In this document: positions 18,879-27,169 of the stretch, piece after piece
How positions within the stretch are numbered: position 1 is the stretch's first letter
Layout: every line of letters begins with the position of its first letter
NCBI RefSeq assembly: GCF_901542335.1
Contig: NZ_LR594036.1
Coordinates: forward strand, 1,054,001-1,118,000
Length of the DNA: 64,000 nt
Direction of reading: 5' to 3'
DNA from: Streptococcus porcinus
GTDB taxonomy: Bacteria; Bacillota; Bacilli; Lactobacillales; Streptococcaceae
The notes under the pieces: model-generated
Database searches by the model: none
What the model was told of the DNA's origin: nothing
Seen by the model: the letters and a program-made list of their open reading frames with translations, nothing else
Made by a program: the position numbers and the translations under genes

Positions 18879-20741
18879 TTATTCAAAAATATTATCTCGT
18901 GATTTTTCAATCACATCTTTCCTCATATTTAATCTTTCTACAAATATTTCTAACCTAATAGCTAGGTTTTCATATTTACCAAGAAATTGACCTATTTCTT
19001 CCTGTAGTGTCTGTATTTCTTGTTTTATTTGTTCAATCGAAACTGACTCTACCAAGTTTAATTTTGAAAATTCATATTTTGCAAGTTTGCGCCTTTCTGT
19101 TTTTTCACTTTTCAGATTAATAAGCACTTCCGCCATCTTATTTAAGGTGACGATTTTTTCTTGTGCCTGATTAATTTTAATATCTAGCTCTGCTATTTCT
19201 GCTACTAGATCATCTTTGAGATCCTGATATTTTTTATTCGTTTCGGCTAATTCAATCAAAAGATTAATCTCAGAAATTTTTTCTTGGAGTTTATCAACAG
19301 TTGGTCGTCTATATGGTATCTTTTGACTATCATTGGTCAGTTGCCTGATCAAGGTTCTCCCTTTAATATACTGATTCTTATCCGAATACTCTTTGTTATA
19401 AACAAAGTATGAGGTCGTCTCACGGATATAGACTTTATATTTTTTCTGATTTTCTTCTTCAAGGATTTCCAATTGGTAGTTGGGAATGAAAATAAGTCCA
19501 CTCTGCTTTACACCAAAAGACACCTTGATATAAATGCCTTCATCAACTAGCTTCTCAATTTGGTAGTCTAGAAGCTTCACTTCAAATTCATGAATAGCAT
19601 CTCGCTTTTCCTTAAATTTTTCAAAGACTATCTCAATTTTATCAGTGGAGATTTTCCCCTTATTACGTACTTCTTGAAAAGCATGGTACTGTTCCTGTGG
19701 ACTTTCTAATTCTTCTAAAACACTGTCTTCCTTATTTTTAAAATAATCTTGAAAAAAAGTAACATCATATAATTTCTTATCACTAATTTTTTTATGACTC
19801 AGACTTATCGATTTCCCATTTTCTTCAAGAGTAAAAGTCACATTTTTTTGTTTTAAGTTAATAGTAAGATTCAATTCGATTGCTTTTTTTAGTAAGTCTT
19901 CTAAAGAATTAACACGATTCAACAGAAATTCTAACCGACTTTCAATTTCTTGCTTGGCAAAATGAGTTCTAAAAAAGTCTTCATCATATAAATCTCGTTT
20001 ACTAAGTTGACGACCACGAATAAATTTTGTCATTCCTCTATCTGTCATCATAAAGCGGCTATGCTTCTGGCTAAAATCAATCTGAACGTGTAACAGCTCT
20101 GCTTTTTCTAAAAAATCATCAAAGGACTTGGACTCCTGCATCAAAAAATACAGACGTTGCTTCAATTCAAATTTATGGCTAGACTTCCTATATTTTTGAT
20201 AGTCACGATACGAGTAACGCTTCTCAATAATTTTCACCCCAGCAATTTTAGAAATACGGTCTGAAATCATACGGAGGTTTCGTTCTAAGACATAATTCCA
20301 TATCAATTTTTTATCTGAATTACGGTCTATGGAATTAATTAATATGTGATTATGGATATGATTTTTGTCTGTATGAGTTGCTACTATGAACCGAAAGCGA
20401 CCTCCAGTCAACTCCATTATGGTCTCATAACCAATGCGATTGATTTCTTCTGGTGTTAAATTATCATCAGGAGAAAATGACTGAATCAGATGGTGGGCAT
20501 GAATAGTTTGTTGATGTTTTTCTTGCCGATCATTTCTTGATTCATACAACTTATCATTATTGATAAAGTTAACATTGTACATTTCAACCATTTCTGAGTA
20601 GCTAGGGAAGTCTAAGTAATTGATCATGCCAAAATCGGTCACCAATCTTAGTTTGTCCGTTTTATCAGGATTGAGGATATACTTTATCAAGCGCCTGCGA
20701 TATTTTTTACCATGCGTCACAAAATGTTTAGTTACTACCAT
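18879..20741 (-). CDS. MobP-type relaxase (VirD2-like)
   Basis: A 620-aa relaxase that would nick oriT and pilot the DNA strand. The PF03432-like N-terminal domain (to ~200) shows HQQTIHAHHLIQSFSP, followed by FRFIVATHTDKNHIHNHILIN, the three-His metal-binding motif HxDxxHxH. The long C-terminal part is charged, with a coiled coil at ~470-600 (EISEINLLIELAETNKKY onward) that may contact the secretion machinery. It starts inside the end of the downstream-most MobC-like gene (14-base overlap), so the three mobilisation genes are co-transcribed from beside the candidate oriT. Confidence 0.92.
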   Translation of the reverse strand: MVVTKHFVTHGKKYRRRLIKYILNPDKTDKLRLVTDFGMINYLDFPSYSEMVEMYNVNFINNDKLYESRNDRQEKHQQTIHAHHLIQSFSPDDNLTPEEINRIGYETIMELTGGRFRFIVATHTDKNHIHNHILINSIDRNSDKKLIWNYVLERNLRMISDRISKIAGVKIIEKRYSYRDYQKYRKSSHKFELKQRLYFLMQESKSFDDFLEKAELLHVQIDFSQKHSRFMMTDRGMTKFIRGRQLSKRDLYDEDFFRTHFAKQEIESRLEFLLNRVNSLEDLLKKAIELNLTINLKQKNVTFTLEENGKSISLSHKKISDKKLYDVTFFQDYFKNKEDSVLEELESPQEQYHAFQEVRNKGKISTDKIEIVFEKFKEKRDAIHEFEVKLLDYQIEKLVDEGIYIKVSFGVKQSGLIFIPNYQLEILEEENQKKYKVYIRETTSYFVYNKEYSDKNQYIKGRTLIRQLTNDSQKIPYRRPTVDKLQEKISEINLLIELAETNKKYQDLKDDLVAEIAELDIKINQAQEKIVTLNKMAEVLINLKSEKTERRKLAKYEFSKLNLVESVSIEQIKQEIQTLQEEIGQFLGKYENLAIRLEIFVERLNMRKDVIEKSRDNIFE

Positions 20742-21093
20742 GAAAATCCTTCAGAGCTTTCACTTCCACTTGAAATTCTCTATCTACTTCCCTAATTAAC
20801 TCTCCAACTCCCTTACTCAAGTTCTGTAATTGTTCTTGAGATATAAGCTGACTTTGATTAATAGCACGAGCAATTTGATTGATGTTATTTCCGATACGTC
20901 TTAATTCAAAAACTAACTGATCATAGGTATTAGTGTTAATCATGATAAATGACATATTAGGATTAAGCAACACTTTCCTGGCATAAACAGAGAAGTTTTG
21001 ACATTTGCTCTTAGCAATACGTTCATTCAATTGATGTAATTCTGAATTAGTTAAAAACACTTTTTTGAGATTGGTACGATAACGATAAACCAT
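20728..21093 (-). CDS. MobC-like mobilisation accessory protein
   Basis: A 121-aa protein with a ribbon-helix-helix-like start (RTNLKKVFLTNSELHQLNERI) and the MobC signature LRRIGNNINQIARAINQ. MobC proteins bind oriT and help the relaxase melt and nick it. It overlaps the relaxase start and begins 9 bases after the preceding similar gene. Confidence 0.85.
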   Translation of the reverse strand: MVYRYRTNLKKVFLTNSELHQLNERIAKSKCQNFSVYARKVLLNPNMSFIMINTNTYDQLVFELRRIGNNINQIARAINQSQLISQEQLQNLSKGVGELIREVDREFQVEVKALKDFHGSN

Positions 21094-21102
21094 AGTATTC
21101 TC

Positions 21103-21462
21103 CTAGCTCATATATTTTTCACGAAACTCTTGACTGAGTAGCTGCGCTTGATTCACTTCTGCAATCAATTCTTGGATACAAATCAAAAGAATGGAGACAT
21201 GCTCTTGAGTCACTTGATGATTTTCTCTTGCAATAATCAGAACATCATGAACATCACGACTAATCTGCTCAAATTTTTGGGATTGCCAAAACGAGAACCA
21301 TTCTTTTGCAGTTAATTGTTTTTCGTTATTTATCAATAATCTATCTCTCACAAAGGGTGAAAAGTGACGATAGTTACTAGCCTCCATTATCTTTTCAATC
21401 CGTTTTAACTCACTTACCGTTAGATTTACCTCTTTTCGGACAGTACGATAATGTTCCGACAT
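21103..21462 (-). CDS. Second MobC/RHH-like oriT accessory protein
   Basis: A 119-aa protein beginning YRTVRKEVNLTVSELKRIEKIMEASNYRHFSPFVRDRLL, matching the layout of the following MobC-like protein (strand-helix-helix, then helical C-terminus), but without the NQIAR motif. It is probably a divergent duplicate that also acts at the relaxosome. The candidate oriT lies directly upstream of its start. Confidence 0.75.
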   Translation of the reverse strand: MSEHYRTVRKEVNLTVSELKRIEKIMEASNYRHFSPFVRDRLLINNEKQLTAKEWFSFWQSQKFEQISRDVHDVLIIARENHQVTQEHVSILLICIQELIAEVNQAQLLSQEFREKYMS

Positions 21463-21745
21463 CTATTTTTCCTCTCTTTCATTCTATCTCGGGTAGCACC
21501 CGCCCCCGTATGGCATACGAGAAATTCTCTTAAGACTTTGCTCGGTCTTTGCGAGCTCAGATATTGTGTCCACAATATCCCAAAAATCATATCGCCAGCG
21601 GATCAAAATCTTCCAGTTTTGACAGCTAACGATAAGATAACTTGGTGGCTCCGCCCCCAAACCCCCAGTAAAAAATCATGGATTGATTTTTTTAGGAATG
21701 ATATTAGGATAATAGAGGTGATTTGGAAAAGGTATCACACATGAA
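21463..21745. other. oriT: Candidate origin of transfer (oriT)
   Basis: Non-coding, unusually GC-rich for the region and dense in short inverted repeats directly upstream of the mobC-mobC-relaxase operon. Repeats include GGGT/ACCC (21491-21501), CGTATG/CATACG (21507-21519), GATATTGTG/CACAATATC (21560-21579) and TCAAAA/TTTTGA (21603-21622). A C-rich block CCGCCCCCAAACCCCCAG near 21651-21668 and a hairpin AAAAATCA/TGATTTTT (21671-21692) follow. This structure and position fit an oriT; the nic base cannot be assigned. Confidence 0.6.
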
Positions 21746-21758
21746 AAACGAGGGTAAG

Positions 21759-21780
21759 AAAAAAGAGAGCCGAAGCTCTC
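21759..21780 (-). terminator. Terminator of the pezAT-DUF6414-AAA operon
   Basis: GAGAGC-CGAA-GCTCTC stem with a T-run on the minus strand, about 10 bases after the AAA gene stop. A compact, textbook rho-independent terminator separating this cassette from oriT. Confidence 0.85.
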
Positions 21781-21790
21781 AGTGCTATAC

Positions 21791-22933
21791 TTAAGCCAAA
21801 CTATTATTGTGATTAACTAGTTCTTCAAAAATAATTTGAAATATATCCTTCTCTATAAAACTCCTTAGCATTCTTATATTTTCGAAAGAATTTACATGTT
21901 TTCTATAAGTTTCACGTAAACCACAATTTTCTATAATATTTTTATCTTCCTCTGATAGCCTTGACGTTACATTTTCAAATATATTATCAATTACCTGAAG
22001 TAGCTCGCTCTCCGTTAAGTTTTGAAATTTTATTTTTAAATCAATTCTAGAGAATATAGGAAGTCCAAGTTTTTCTGCTATTTCTTTATCATTACAAAAA
22101 TTTGTTGTTAATACAAATATACAGTTAGAAACATCTACAGAGTAATTTATATCTTCCAACTCCCCTTCGTCAAACATTTGATAAAAAACATTGTATAAAC
22201 CAGTATTTACCTTGTCAAATTCATCAATTAAGACAATGTTTGTTTCTCTTGACAATAAATCTTTTGCCAACGAACTTTTACTATGAGTATCTCCGAATAT
22301 ATATTTATATGCTTCTTCAGTTTGCATCATCGAAAATTGTATTCGTGTCAATCTTCCGCTAAAATATTCACTAATAGTTTTAGCTAACTCCGTTTTGCCA
22401 ACACCTGAATTTCCGTAAAATAACATGATAAGTGGAGATTTATCAGTAAGGGTGGTTTTCTTTAATAAACCAATTGAAACATCTTTTTTAGCTTGCTGCT
22501 GACCTACAACATTGGAAGACAACATATGATTATAAAAATCAACAACTTCTTCTTTATCAATCCTCTTATACTGCGAGCAAATTTCTTCTACGACATCTTC
22601 AAACTGAACTCTCAATGAGGTTTCAATTCTTTTAGGTGGGTTTTGAATATAAAGATTTTGAATATCATGTCCTAAAAGAACAATATTATTAAAATTTGAT
22701 ATTACATGGTCAGTTACTGAAGCATAATCATCAGCATATATAACAACATTTTCAATTTGTTCCTTGCCAAAGCCATCTGCAATATATTGTGATGCATTTA
22801 CATCATTCGCTCTCACAGTAATATTGTATTGACGAATAAGTTCCATGAATGGAGTATAATCTTCAACATCTCTCGATTTTAATAATTCATTAAAATCTCT
22901 CTTAGAACCTTTAAAAAGTATAATACTATCCAT
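21791..22933 (-). CDS. AAA+ ATPase of the Clp/AAA_2 type, cassette protein
   Basis: A 380-aa protein. Residues ~1-140 form an unrecognised N-terminal domain (MDSIILFKGSKRDFNELL onward). A AAA+ module follows: NVVGQQQAKKDVSIGLLKK (box II-like), Walker A FYGNSGVGKTELAKT at ~170, Walker B IVLIDEFDKVN at ~220, sensor 1 IFVLTTNFCND, and an Arg in FSRIDLKIKF as possible arginine finger. A helical lid closes the protein. The order resembles ClpB/ClpX-type remodelling ATPases, but no protease-docking motif or second AAA domain is seen. It starts exactly at the base after the DUF6414 stop, so the two are almost certainly made together. The cellular role is unknown; defence is a context-based guess. 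Confidence 0.75.
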   Translation of the reverse strand: MDSIILFKGSKRDFNELLKSRDVEDYTPFMELIRQYNITVRANDVNASQYIADGFGKEQIENVVIYADDYASVTDHVISNFNNIVLLGHDIQNLYIQNPPKRIETSLRVQFEDVVEEICSQYKRIDKEEVVDFYNHMLSSNVVGQQQAKKDVSIGLLKKTTLTDKSPLIMLFYGNSGVGKTELAKTISEYFSGRLTRIQFSMMQTEEAYKYIFGDTHSKSSLAKDLLSRETNIVLIDEFDKVNTGLYNVFYQMFDEGELEDINYSVDVSNCIFVLTTNFCNDKEIAEKLGLPIFSRIDLKIKFQNLTESELLQVIDNIFENVTSRLSEEDKNIIENCGLRETYRKHVNSFENIRMLRSFIEKDIFQIIFEELVNHNNSLA

Positions 22934-23722
22934 TTAATTCACCCCTGCAAGTATAACATCATAGACTGGATATTTCATATCTGGGTATGTCATTGCATCT
23001 TCTGAAATCCCAGAAAAGGATAAATGAGTACGTCGCAAATTAAACTGTGATTCAAAATCTAAATCATTAATAGTTGTTTCTCCGACTTTTATCGAATAAA
23101 GTTTGAGGGTCATTTTTGTTAAATCGTGAATTCGATAATTATTTTTGAAAGAATTGATATTAAAGCGGAAAATTCTTTCAATCTTATGCTCTTTATTATA
23201 ACCTAGGAGCTCAAAATAGCCTTTTATCTCTCTTATTCCAGTATTCAACTTCGAAAAAGACATAGACACATTTTCCATGCCTTCTATACTTTGACTCCCC
23301 TCCATCATTTCTGAAATTGGCGCAATCATAGCAAAATAAGACATCGAATTTTCACTAATTTCTAGAGTATAGTTTTCTGTAATATCAACAAGATAGTTTT
23401 TCTTCCGTAATTCTACGGTATCCAAGAAATCATATAATAGAGAATTTTCAAGAATAGTCTTTGCTATTTTGTTTCCTTGGATAGCACCTGAAGTAGTACT
23501 TGATACACTTCCTCCACCACTTAGACCTGCCATTTTTTCAAAAATAGTTTTTAATGCACCGTTTTTACCTAGCGAGACTTCCCCAGTGATCTGTGCATCA
23601 ATGCCTCCTTCCAATGTTGACATTAGCTCAGTTGTTTTTGTTAATTTCCCCTTTGATTCAATCTGTAAAAAATCCATCGCTGTCGATTCATCAAAATAGA
23701 TTACTTTTTTTATTGTTGTCAT
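22934..23722 (-). CDS. DUF6414-like protein, partner of the AAA+ ATPase
   Basis: A 262-aa soluble protein beginning TTIKKVIYFDESTAMDFLQI, then a Gly/Ser-rich linker (GLSGGGSVSSTTSGAIQG, ~70-90) and a C-terminal beta-rich half (FFLLGYNKEHKIERIFRFNI-like). It resembles DUF6414 proteins as I remember them; no catalytic motif is visible. Its ATG overlaps the pezT stop (ATGA), and the AAA+ gene follows with no gap. Translation is thus coupled on both sides, tying a two-gene unit to the PezAT toxin-antitoxin transcript. It could be a sensor or substrate adaptor for the ATPase (inference). Confidence 0.6.
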   Translation of the reverse strand: MTTIKKVIYFDESTAMDFLQIESKGKLTKTTELMSTLEGGIDAQITGEVSLGKNGALKTIFEKMAGLSGGGSVSSTTSGAIQGNKIAKTILENSLLYDFLDTVELRKKNYLVDITENYTLEISENSMSYFAMIAPISEMMEGSQSIEGMENVSMSFSKLNTGIREIKGYFELLGYNKEHKIERIFRFNINSFKNNYRIHDLTKMTLKLYSIKVGETTINDLDFESQFNLRRTHLSFSGISEDAMTYPDMKYPVYDVILAGVN

Positions 23723-24501
23723 TTCTTACTCCCAATCATATTCTTATCTATTAAGTTAGCTAATTTCTCTTCTCCCACCTTCAACATCTCCTCCTCGACC
23801 TTACTCCATTCTCCGAAGAGGCAGTCTTGAAGAACTTCTGCTGCGGAATCTTTATCAGTTTCAGAATCATAGATACAAGCCCTATCTCTTTGGTAAATTT
23901 GAATTTGTTCAAAGAGTTTCTCACTTTCTAACTCCCTCAAGTTATCAACCAAGTTCTCTACAATCCCATCATGGTGTTCTTTTGGGGTTGCTCTGGCCTG
24001 ATTGGGATCGATGGCATAAAGTTCTTCGTAACGAATCAAGGTGCTGAGATAGGACAGTTCTGGTTTGGTGCCAATCACTGCTAAGGAAACTTGGTATCCT
24101 TTTGATTTTAATAATTGAGCAGTCTGTCGAGGAACTTGAGTAGTTCGTAAGGTTCCTTCAATCAGCAAATGATAACCCTGCGTGCTGAGTTCGTCAACCA
24201 GATGCTCTACCATTTTTCCTGCAAATCCCTTGGTATAGTCCACGCTGTCTTTGCCATACTTTTCTTGTAGTGCTAAGTAATTGGGATGCTGAGAACGATA
24301 GCTGTCACCATCGATGATAATGATATTGCCTTGAAATTCCTTTTGCTTGATTCGGTGAATAGTTGTCTTACCTGCTCCGCTTTGTCCTCCAAGCAAGATA
24401 GCTTTCGGTTTATCTAGAATCGTCTTTCCTCGGGTTAAGGCCCGAATGGTTCGTTGCAAGGCCTTCTGAAACTCAGCCTCACTAAATTCTTCCAATCTCA
24501 T
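23719..24501 (-). CDS. pezT: Zeta-type toxin PezT
   Basis: A 260-aa zeta-family kinase that phosphorylates the peptidoglycan precursor UDP-GlcNAc (known for PezT), blocking wall synthesis. Visible: Walker A ILLGGQSGAGKTTIHRI at ~42, the catalytic segment IIIDGDSYRSQHPNY, LLIEGTLRTTQVPRQT and RYEELYAIDPNQARATPKEHHD. The length is a few residues above the usual ~253; the C-terminal tail (EEKLANLIDKNMIGSKK) differs from the PezT I remember and leads straight into the next gene. The start overlaps the pezA stop (TAATG). Confidence 0.93.
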   Translation of the reverse strand: MRLEEFSEAEFQKALQRTIRALTRGKTILDKPKAILLGGQSGAGKTTIHRIKQKEFQGNIIIIDGDSYRSQHPNYLALQEKYGKDSVDYTKGFAGKMVEHLVDELSTQGYHLLIEGTLRTTQVPRQTAQLLKSKGYQVSLAVIGTKPELSYLSTLIRYEELYAIDPNQARATPKEHHDGIVENLVDNLRELESEKLFEQIQIYQRDRACIYDSETDKDSAAEVLQDCLFGEWSKVEEEMLKVGEEKLANLIDKNMIGSKK

Positions 24502-24977
24502 TAGGCTACCACCCGATGATTCACCATATCTAACATCCGCTCAATACCGTCTAAATAGCCATTGTAACGCTCTATTTCATCGAAGGTATCGACAAGGTAA
24601 ATTTTAGTATGGATCAATTCGGCCAAGTCATCACTCATGAGAATCCACGGATTCGATTCGTCATCAAAAGCAATATCTTGACTATCCTGGTATCTATAAA
24701 GTTGTGATAAAATGGCTGCTCCACGTTCTTTTATCACTTCTATTTTTAAAGTCAGTTGGTAATCTTCAACAGGTGTTAACATCTTGTCCTCTCCTACAAT
24801 ATCGACATAAGAAACATTAAATTTCTGACAAATACGGTCGATGAGTTCTGTTGAAACTGTACTAGTCCCATTTTCATAACGACTTAAGCTATTGCGTGAA
24901 ATCCCAACCATTTTCGCAAATTCTGGTTGTGTTAAATCGTGTGTTCGACGTAGTGATTTAATATTGTCTCCAATCAT
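24501..24977 (-). CDS. pezA: Antitoxin/repressor PezA
   Basis: A 158-aa antitoxin starting at the ATG at 24977 (GAGGAGG upstream), which gives the known PezA length. Residues 1-65 are an HTH_3 repressor domain (IGDNIKSLRRTHDLTQPEFAK, ISRNSLSRYENGTSTVS). The helical C-terminal part (YQLTLKIEVIKERGAAILSQL, NGYLDGIERMLDMVN) binds and blocks the toxin's ATP site. It is expected to repress the operon at the palindrome just upstream. Because of the coupling downstream it would also control the DUF6414 and AAA+ genes. Confidence 0.94.
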   Translation of the reverse strand: MIGDNIKSLRRTHDLTQPEFAKMVGISRNSLSRYENGTSTVSTELIDRICQKFNVSYVDIVGEDKMLTPVEDYQLTLKIEVIKERGAAILSQLYRYQDSQDIAFDDESNPWILMSDDLAELIHTKIYLVDTFDEIERYNGYLDGIERMLDMVNHRVVA

Positions 24978-25016
24978 AGATAAAGACCTCCTCATATTTG
25001 CTTTCATTATACCACA

Positions 25017-25058
25017 AAAAACGGATAACGCACCAAATATGGTGCATTATCCGTTTTT
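25017..25058 (-). promoter_or_regulatory. Palindrome: upstream terminator and pezAT operator
   Basis: A 19-bp inverted repeat with a four-base loop (25017-25035 with 25040-25058; one G-T type mismatch) in ACGGATAA/TTATCCGT context. It follows the stop of the 96-aa gene and on the minus strand carries T-runs, so it can terminate that transcript. An extended -10 TGGTATAAT lies right after it, before pezA, so it also fits the PezA operator. Confidence 0.7.
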
Positions 25059-25337
25059 AGGTTTCTTCGATTGCTTAAACTGCTCTATTCGCTTCTCCAA
25101 CTGCTCAGTATTCAGTTTATTTTTCGCTTCCTGAATCGACTTATCAAGACTTTGTTCCTCAGTAGTTATATCGTTTCGATATATTTCTACACTCTCACTA
25201 GTCTTGAAACTTGGATCAAAAACAACATTTAGGAGTTGTTCGACTTTGGTTAGTTCACTATCTGACATCTCTGATAGCCGATGAATCAGTCGTTTAAATC
25301 GGTCTTGATTTTGTCTTTTCTTTTGAAAAAATTTCAT
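25047..25337 (-). CDS. Small charged ICE protein, unknown function
   Basis: A 96-aa, highly charged and predicted helical protein (FFQKKRQNQDRFKRLIHRLSEMSD; KLNTEQLEKRIEQFKQSKK). The ATG at 25337 with AAGGAGA upstream is preferred over distant upstream codons. It follows two other small ICE genes and ends in the terminator/operator before pezA. It is a conserved-looking backbone ORF, but I do not recognise its function. Confidence 0.6.
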   Translation of the reverse strand: MKFFQKKRQNQDRFKRLIHRLSEMSDSELTKVEQLLNVVFDPSFKTSESVEIYRNDITTEEQSLDKSIQEAKNKLNTEQLEKRIEQFKQSKKPKNG

Positions 25338-25360
25338 TATTTTCTCCTTACATTGTAAAA

Positions 25361-25383
25361 AGGTAGCCCGCATAGGACTACCT
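25361..25383 (-). terminator. Hairpin of the AGGACTACC family, copy 1
   Basis: AGGTAGCCC pairs with GGACTACCT; on the minus strand it runs into a T-run and then the ribosome-binding site of the 96-aa gene. It shares its arm sequence with hairpins at 27877-27896 and 30694-30727. Confidence 0.55.
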
Positions 25384-25386
25384 GAC

Positions 25387-25776
25387 TTATAAATCATCAA
25401 TGGCTACTGAAATAGCCTGTAACTTTTTATTTTGGATTTTCTTTTCATCAATCAATTGATGAAGTTCTTCAATTTGCTTCTGACAGGCGGAAATATCCTT
25501 GTTGTTTTGTGCAATGGTGTCTGCCAAGTGCTGTTTGTAGTCACTTGTAATATTTACCTTCTTCGGCTGATTTTGTTTAACTTTTAATTCAGGCGTCTGT
25601 ACATCTTTAGATTCTGACTCCTTTTGTTTCTGTTCAAAAGCAGCCACATAATCTACTTCTTCAATTGGTTTTTCATCCTGTTTATGGAAAAGTGCTGCGA
25701 TTTTAGCTCGTTCTTCATGGGATGATGTTGGTTTCACATCATCTAGTGGCTGATCAAAATTCCATGTTTTACTCAA
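25387..25776 (-). CDS. Small hydrophilic ICE protein
   Basis: A 129-aa acidic/polar protein with an N-terminal SHEERAKIAALFHKQDEKP and a C-terminal coiled coil (LADTIAQNNKDISACQKQIEELHQLIDEKK). The start overlaps the end of the 75-aa gene by ATGA. It may be a structural or regulatory factor of the ICE; no catalytic motif is seen and I do not recognise it further. Confidence 0.6.
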   Translation of the reverse strand: MSKTWNFDQPLDDVKPTSSHEERAKIAALFHKQDEKPIEEVDYVAAFEQKQKESESKDVQTPELKVKQNQPKKVNITSDYKQHLADTIAQNNKDISACQKQIEELHQLIDEKKIQNKKLQAISVAIDDL

Positions 25777-26000
25777 TCTGTATCCTCATTTCTGTAATCT
25801 GGGTGTAGTGTGGTTTCTTTACCAAAGGCTTGCTCTAGTGCTTCATGAAATGACAACTGACTAGATTGTTGCCGTTTGATAAATGTACTGTACATAGCTG
25901 TTTGTAGTTGGTCACGATAGTGTTCCAATTTCTCCGTCTCACGTGAGACCTTTTCTTCTTGCCTAGCAACTTTTTCAGCTAGACGTTCAATCACACTCAT
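25773..26000 (-). CDS. Small coiled-coil ICE protein
   Basis: A 75-aa protein: a helical EKVARQEEKVSRETEKLEHY coiled coil and then SFHEALEQAFGKETTLHPDYR. It is preceded by AAGGAGGACACCCT and, further up, by the 17-bp repeated ICE element at 26041-26057. It is the first gene of the small-gene unit that ends before pezA. Function unknown. Confidence 0.6.
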   Translation of the reverse strand: MSVIERLAEKVARQEEKVSRETEKLEHYRDQLQTAMYSTFIKRQQSSQLSFHEALEQAFGKETTLHPDYRNEDTD

Positions 26001-26040
26001 AGGGTGTCCTCCTTGTCACATTCTAGATTATGATAGCGGA

Positions 26041-26057
26041 CTTGATTTTGTTATCAC
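26041..26057 (-). promoter_or_regulatory. Repeated 17-bp ICE element, copy A
   Basis: GTGATAACAAAATCAAG on the minus strand, 40 bases before the 75-aa gene start and overlapping the primase stop. TATCATAAT follows about 23 bases after its first base, as expected for a promoter -10. An identical copy lies at 46310-46326 and variants at 62031-62047 and 27852-27868. Confidence 0.5.
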
Positions 26058-27129
26058 AATTCCATAGCACGCTCTCTTTTAGGTGGAGGATGATTCTTAA
26101 TTGCTTGTATCTGGGCTGACTGAATAAGATTGCTTAAGGATTTTTCTTTCTGTTGTTTCACAATATCATTCCAATCTGACTTTGTTTCAAGTCCCTGCAA
26201 TGGTGGTAAATCTTGAGAAATCGGAAGTCCTTTATCTGACAGTTTCTGACAAAATTCTCTTCCTGCTTCATCATTATCAACAGCCAATGTTAGCACGTTT
26301 GAATGAGTTTGAAAAAAGGTTGTCGTCTCTTGTATTGCCTGAAGATAATGGCTAAGTCTGCTTGGTTTTACTGTATCTAAAAATGCCAATTTCCCCTGTT
26401 CCTCTGCTGCTAGACGCAAGGTCTGATAAGCAATTACTGCAAGTTTTAAGCCTTCCATTGACACCAGACGAACATCTGATAATTGCTTTTGGTGAAGCTG
26501 ATAATAGCTCATCATATCGATAACTGATTCACAAAAAATGAGTCGCTTGGGATTACCAATATCGAAACTAACACCGACATGACCATGAGAGCCTTTCATG
26601 ATTTTTTTGAGATAGCCTCGATCATGTCTTTCTTCATTTTTGACGAGACCTTGTAGGCTTGCGGCCTGTAAGGTCCCGTTGTGGTCATAGCATTTTAACA
26701 CTAATACGGGCTCCAATTGATAAGTAGCTTGAGCAAGCAATCCTTGTCTGCCAAAGGTATTAATAGTCTGATCACTTAGGCCACGAACTTCTCTCAAGTA
26801 GGTACGTGCTTGCTGAAAGGGTTCTTCATGCAAATAATATTGAAACGGTTGATAAGTTTCTTCTATCAACTTAGCTTGTTCAAAATCCCCAGTTTCAAGA
26901 TAGGATACAGCCTCTTTGAAAGAAACACCTGTCACTAATTGAACAAAGTCAATTACATCTCCTTGTATATCTCTTAAAAACCATTTGAAAGTATTGGTAT
27001 CCGCAAAAATCCGAAAGGAATCATGGTCAGGGTGTTCATAAATGTGTCCTGATAAACGTCTGAAGGAATAACCCAGACTTTCAGCCACATCTAAAATAGC
27101 TTTTTTTTTACTGTTTTAATTCGTGTCAT
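26054..27129 (-). pseudogene. Toprim/DUF3991-type DNA primase, frame broken near its start
   Basis: The long frame 26054-27088 encodes 344 residues: an N-terminal zinc-ribbon-like/primase region (YSFRRLSGHIYEHPDHDSF, GDVIDFVQLVTGVSFKEAV) and a TOPRIM domain (RLIFCESVIDMMSYYQL; NVLTLAVDNDEAGREFCQKL), fitting a primase for post-transfer replication. A good ATG with GGGAGA upstream lies at 27127-27129, but an A9 tract (27102-27110 on the plus strand as T9) puts it out of frame and gives a stop after 12 codons. Ten As would join MTRIKTVKKKAILDVAESLG perfectly. So either a frameshift mutation, slippage at the A-run, a sequencing error, or use of the GTG at 27088. The domains themselves look intact. 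Confidence 0.7.
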
Positions 27130-27143
27130 CTTGTCTCCCTATC

Positions 27144-27169
27144 AAAAAAGCAGAAGACTGACTCCTGCT
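27144..27169 (-). terminator. Hairpin before the primase gene
   Basis: AGCAG/CTGCT stem with flanking pairs; on the minus strand TTTTTTGAT and then GGGAGA, the primase ribosome site, follow. It looks like an attenuator between the VirB8-like and primase genes. Confidence 0.5.

Noticed and set aside
18688..18990. A 100-codon plus-strand frame before the relaxase
   Set aside because: It runs antisense into the clear relaxase gene, with no domain or ribosome site.
21451..21744. A 97-codon plus-strand frame across the oriT region
   Set aside because: It has low-complexity composition and spans the inverted repeats; the region is better explained as oriT.
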